64,000 nt of DNA from assembly GCF_963678635.1 (NCBI RefSeq), contig NC_087067.1, positions 28,339,547-28,403,546 of the forward strand, in the 5' to 3' direction. The notes beneath the pieces were generated by a model. The model did not search any database and was not told the DNA's origin. It was given only the letters and a program-made list of their open reading frames with translations. Source of the DNA: Symsagittifera roscoffensis. Its lineage: Eukaryota; Xenacoelomorpha; Acoela; Convolutidae. Below are positions 62,503 to 64,000 of the stretch, one piece after another; within the stretch, counting starts at the first letter, position 1; every line of letters starts with the position of its first letter. A program made the position numbers and the translations under genes.

Positions 62503-63332
62503 GTATACTATTAATTACTTCAAAAAATAAGTAAATTTTGTTTAAAAAAACAGTCCTGACTCTCCATTTATAGATCCCATCTAATCATAGCAAATTTTAA
62601 CCACTACCTAATTGTAAAAGCAGAATAAGCCATTTAACCACTACATAATTGTAAAAGCAGAATATGCCAACAGCTCAATTTAACGATACAAATGTCTTAT
62701 CATTTGTTTGTGGATTCCACAAACTGTTCTGGATTCCGCAAATACAGTTGCGGATTCCGCAAATTCGCCTATTTTTGGAGCGATTTTGAGCGATACAATG
62801 ACTTAGGTATTTGTTTGTGGAATCCAAAACAGCATAGAAGATCAAAGAAAAGTAGCAATGTTGCGGATTCCGCGACAAATCTGATTCTAGCCTTATGCGG
62901 ATTCCGCTTACAATGCAGAGAATGCACAGTTTGGCCTCGTAATGTGGGGTGCTATAGTTTTTTTTGCTACTAGCAGGGGTGGTCTAGGTTTTTCTCTTGG
63001 GGGGGATTTTTTTTGGTTGGAAAATTTTGACCAAAAATAGCGTTTTTTCGGCGCGTTCACCCTCAAAGTTAGTTAAAATTGGCGCCAAAAGCACCTTATG
63101 AAAAATTTTAGGGTCAGGGTACCAAGCATTGAGGTCTTAAAATAGTACCAAAGGGGGACCCTTTGGGTATTCAGGTGGTCGAATCGGGAAGAGTCAGGGG
63201 GCTATATTAGGGAAGATCTATAATGCACATCTTGGGTCTTTTTGCTCAAATTATGTTAACTTAATAGCATTAGTAATTAAACGCAAGATTTCTACATGTT
63301 GGCTATTTATTTGGCTCTTATTTAGTTCACCC
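62503..63332 (+). other. SLC43-like intron 3, before the duplication
   Basis: Contains a taaccactac.taattgtaaaagcagaata duplication (62598-62665), a cluster of gcggattccgc-type words (62700-62910) and a third copy of the repeat seen at 37108 and 41280 (63035-63225). No exon carrying TM3 is visible. Confidence 0.6.
62700..62910 (+). repeat. Cluster of GGATTCCGC near-palindromes
   Basis: tgtggattccaca, ctggattccgca, tgcggattccgcaa, tgtggaatcc, tgcggattccgcg and tgcggattccgct occur within about 200 bp. Each is nearly self-complementary. The open frame through them (62692-62973) has no recognisable protein. Confidence 0.7.
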
Positions 63333-64000
63333 CAAAAATCAGTCCCATAAGTCCTAAAATTATTCAACTCGACATCTGATTTGTACGTTTTGAGTCAACG
63401 AATGGTTAAAATAATTTTCTATCGTTCAAATTGCATAAAACCAAACAGCAAAAAAGTGACAGCGAAAAAGTTGTTGCGAGCTCGCCAATCGAGGTTAAGC
63501 GTCTGTAAAAAAAAAGAACCGCCCACAGGCAACTTTAAACCGAGAGTTAAAAATTGATTAACGGTAGCCGACTCGGGAGTTTTTGACCAATTGATTAGTT
63601 TCTAGGGCTTATGCGACTGCATTTTCAATTTTGGGGTAAATTGAAATGTTTTTTTTTTCATGAATACCCAACAATTTTCGAATACTTAAGCAAGTTTTTG
63701 GGACTGATGCTGTATTAACGAAGAAATTCGCTTCGGGTTATGTACTAGACAAGTACTTCAGAATGATAATTGGTTCTTTTCTTAATAAGTGTTGGCGTAA
63801 AGGCTTTGGTCAATGCTTTGGTCTTGCGTGAAAAAGATAACCGAAAATAGATTTTTCGTAAATTAGCTTGACTTCACTAGTAAAATGATTATTCATCGAA
63901 TTTATAACATAAAAAAGTAAAAAGATTTAAAAAAATTGAAAGTGAACTCTGGACATCGCTGAATTTGTACGAGGAGGTGAAACTGAAGACCTTGTTATAT
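63333..64000 (+). repeat. SLC43 upstream region, copy 2 (cut by window end)
   Basis: 668 bp matching 57495-58163, apart from one T missing in a T-run; the offset is 5838 bp at the start and 5837 at the end. The left junction falls inside an intron of the first SLC43 gene. Continuation would place a second start codon near 64090. Confidence 0.95.

Noticed and set aside
1-64000. CRISPR array, bacterial operon or rRNA
   Set aside because: Spliced animal genes throughout; the tandem arrays here have no spacer-repeat pattern with unique spacers, and no rRNA sequence was seen.

Overview
The window is animal nuclear DNA. Its genes are broken into short exons with GT..AG introns, the introns end in long T-rich tracts, and transposon debris fills most of the non-coding space. 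I could rebuild four genes, all on the + strand, by joining conserved exons whose phases agree. The families are metazoan (GIPC, CECR2, p47/UBXN2, SLC43). The AT-rich, repeat-dense introns suggest an invertebrate, but I cannot name the species.

Layout: 1-5470 is a repeat block: copies of a long unit at 1393-bp spacing plus a degenerate satellite of about 165 bp, ending in a Helitron-like 3' terminus. 5563-16229 is a complete four-exon GIPC gene (340 aa). 16230-20859 is intergenic. 20895-48989 is a CECR2-like gene of 13 coding exons (1459 aa in one unbroken frame), with introns of up to 7 kb. 52706-52834 is a perfect 60-bp hairpin, followed at 53030-53923 by an uninterrupted p47/UBXN2-type coding region (297 aa). 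58253-62502 holds the first three exons of an SLC43-like membrane transporter that runs off the window. Its upstream region is repeated almost perfectly at 63333-64000, so a second tandem copy probably begins just outside.

Mobile DNA: on the minus strand there is a FLYWCH-MULE transposase remnant (26881-27705), the endonuclease end of a Penelope-like retroelement (59604-60431) and a frameshifted LINE reverse-transcriptase fragment (9845-10085). Non-autonomous elements include a 596-bp fold-back element with TA target sites (6162-6757), an element with terminal inverted repeats (12978-14152), two Helitron-like ends next to satellite arrays, many tRNA-like SINE pieces with a GCGAAGC hairpin tail, and a family of about 430 bp found ten or more times, always on the + strand and always carrying a splice-acceptor-like T-run plus CAG. 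Two adjacent satellites at 35.1-36.7 kb share a motif.

The four genes do not form one pathway: GIPC is an endocytic PDZ adaptor, CECR2 a bromodomain chromatin factor, p47 a p97/VCP cofactor and SLC43 a transporter. They share orientation and a repeat-filled setting. Coordinates come from reading splice sites by eye. No transcripts, alignments or database searches were available.
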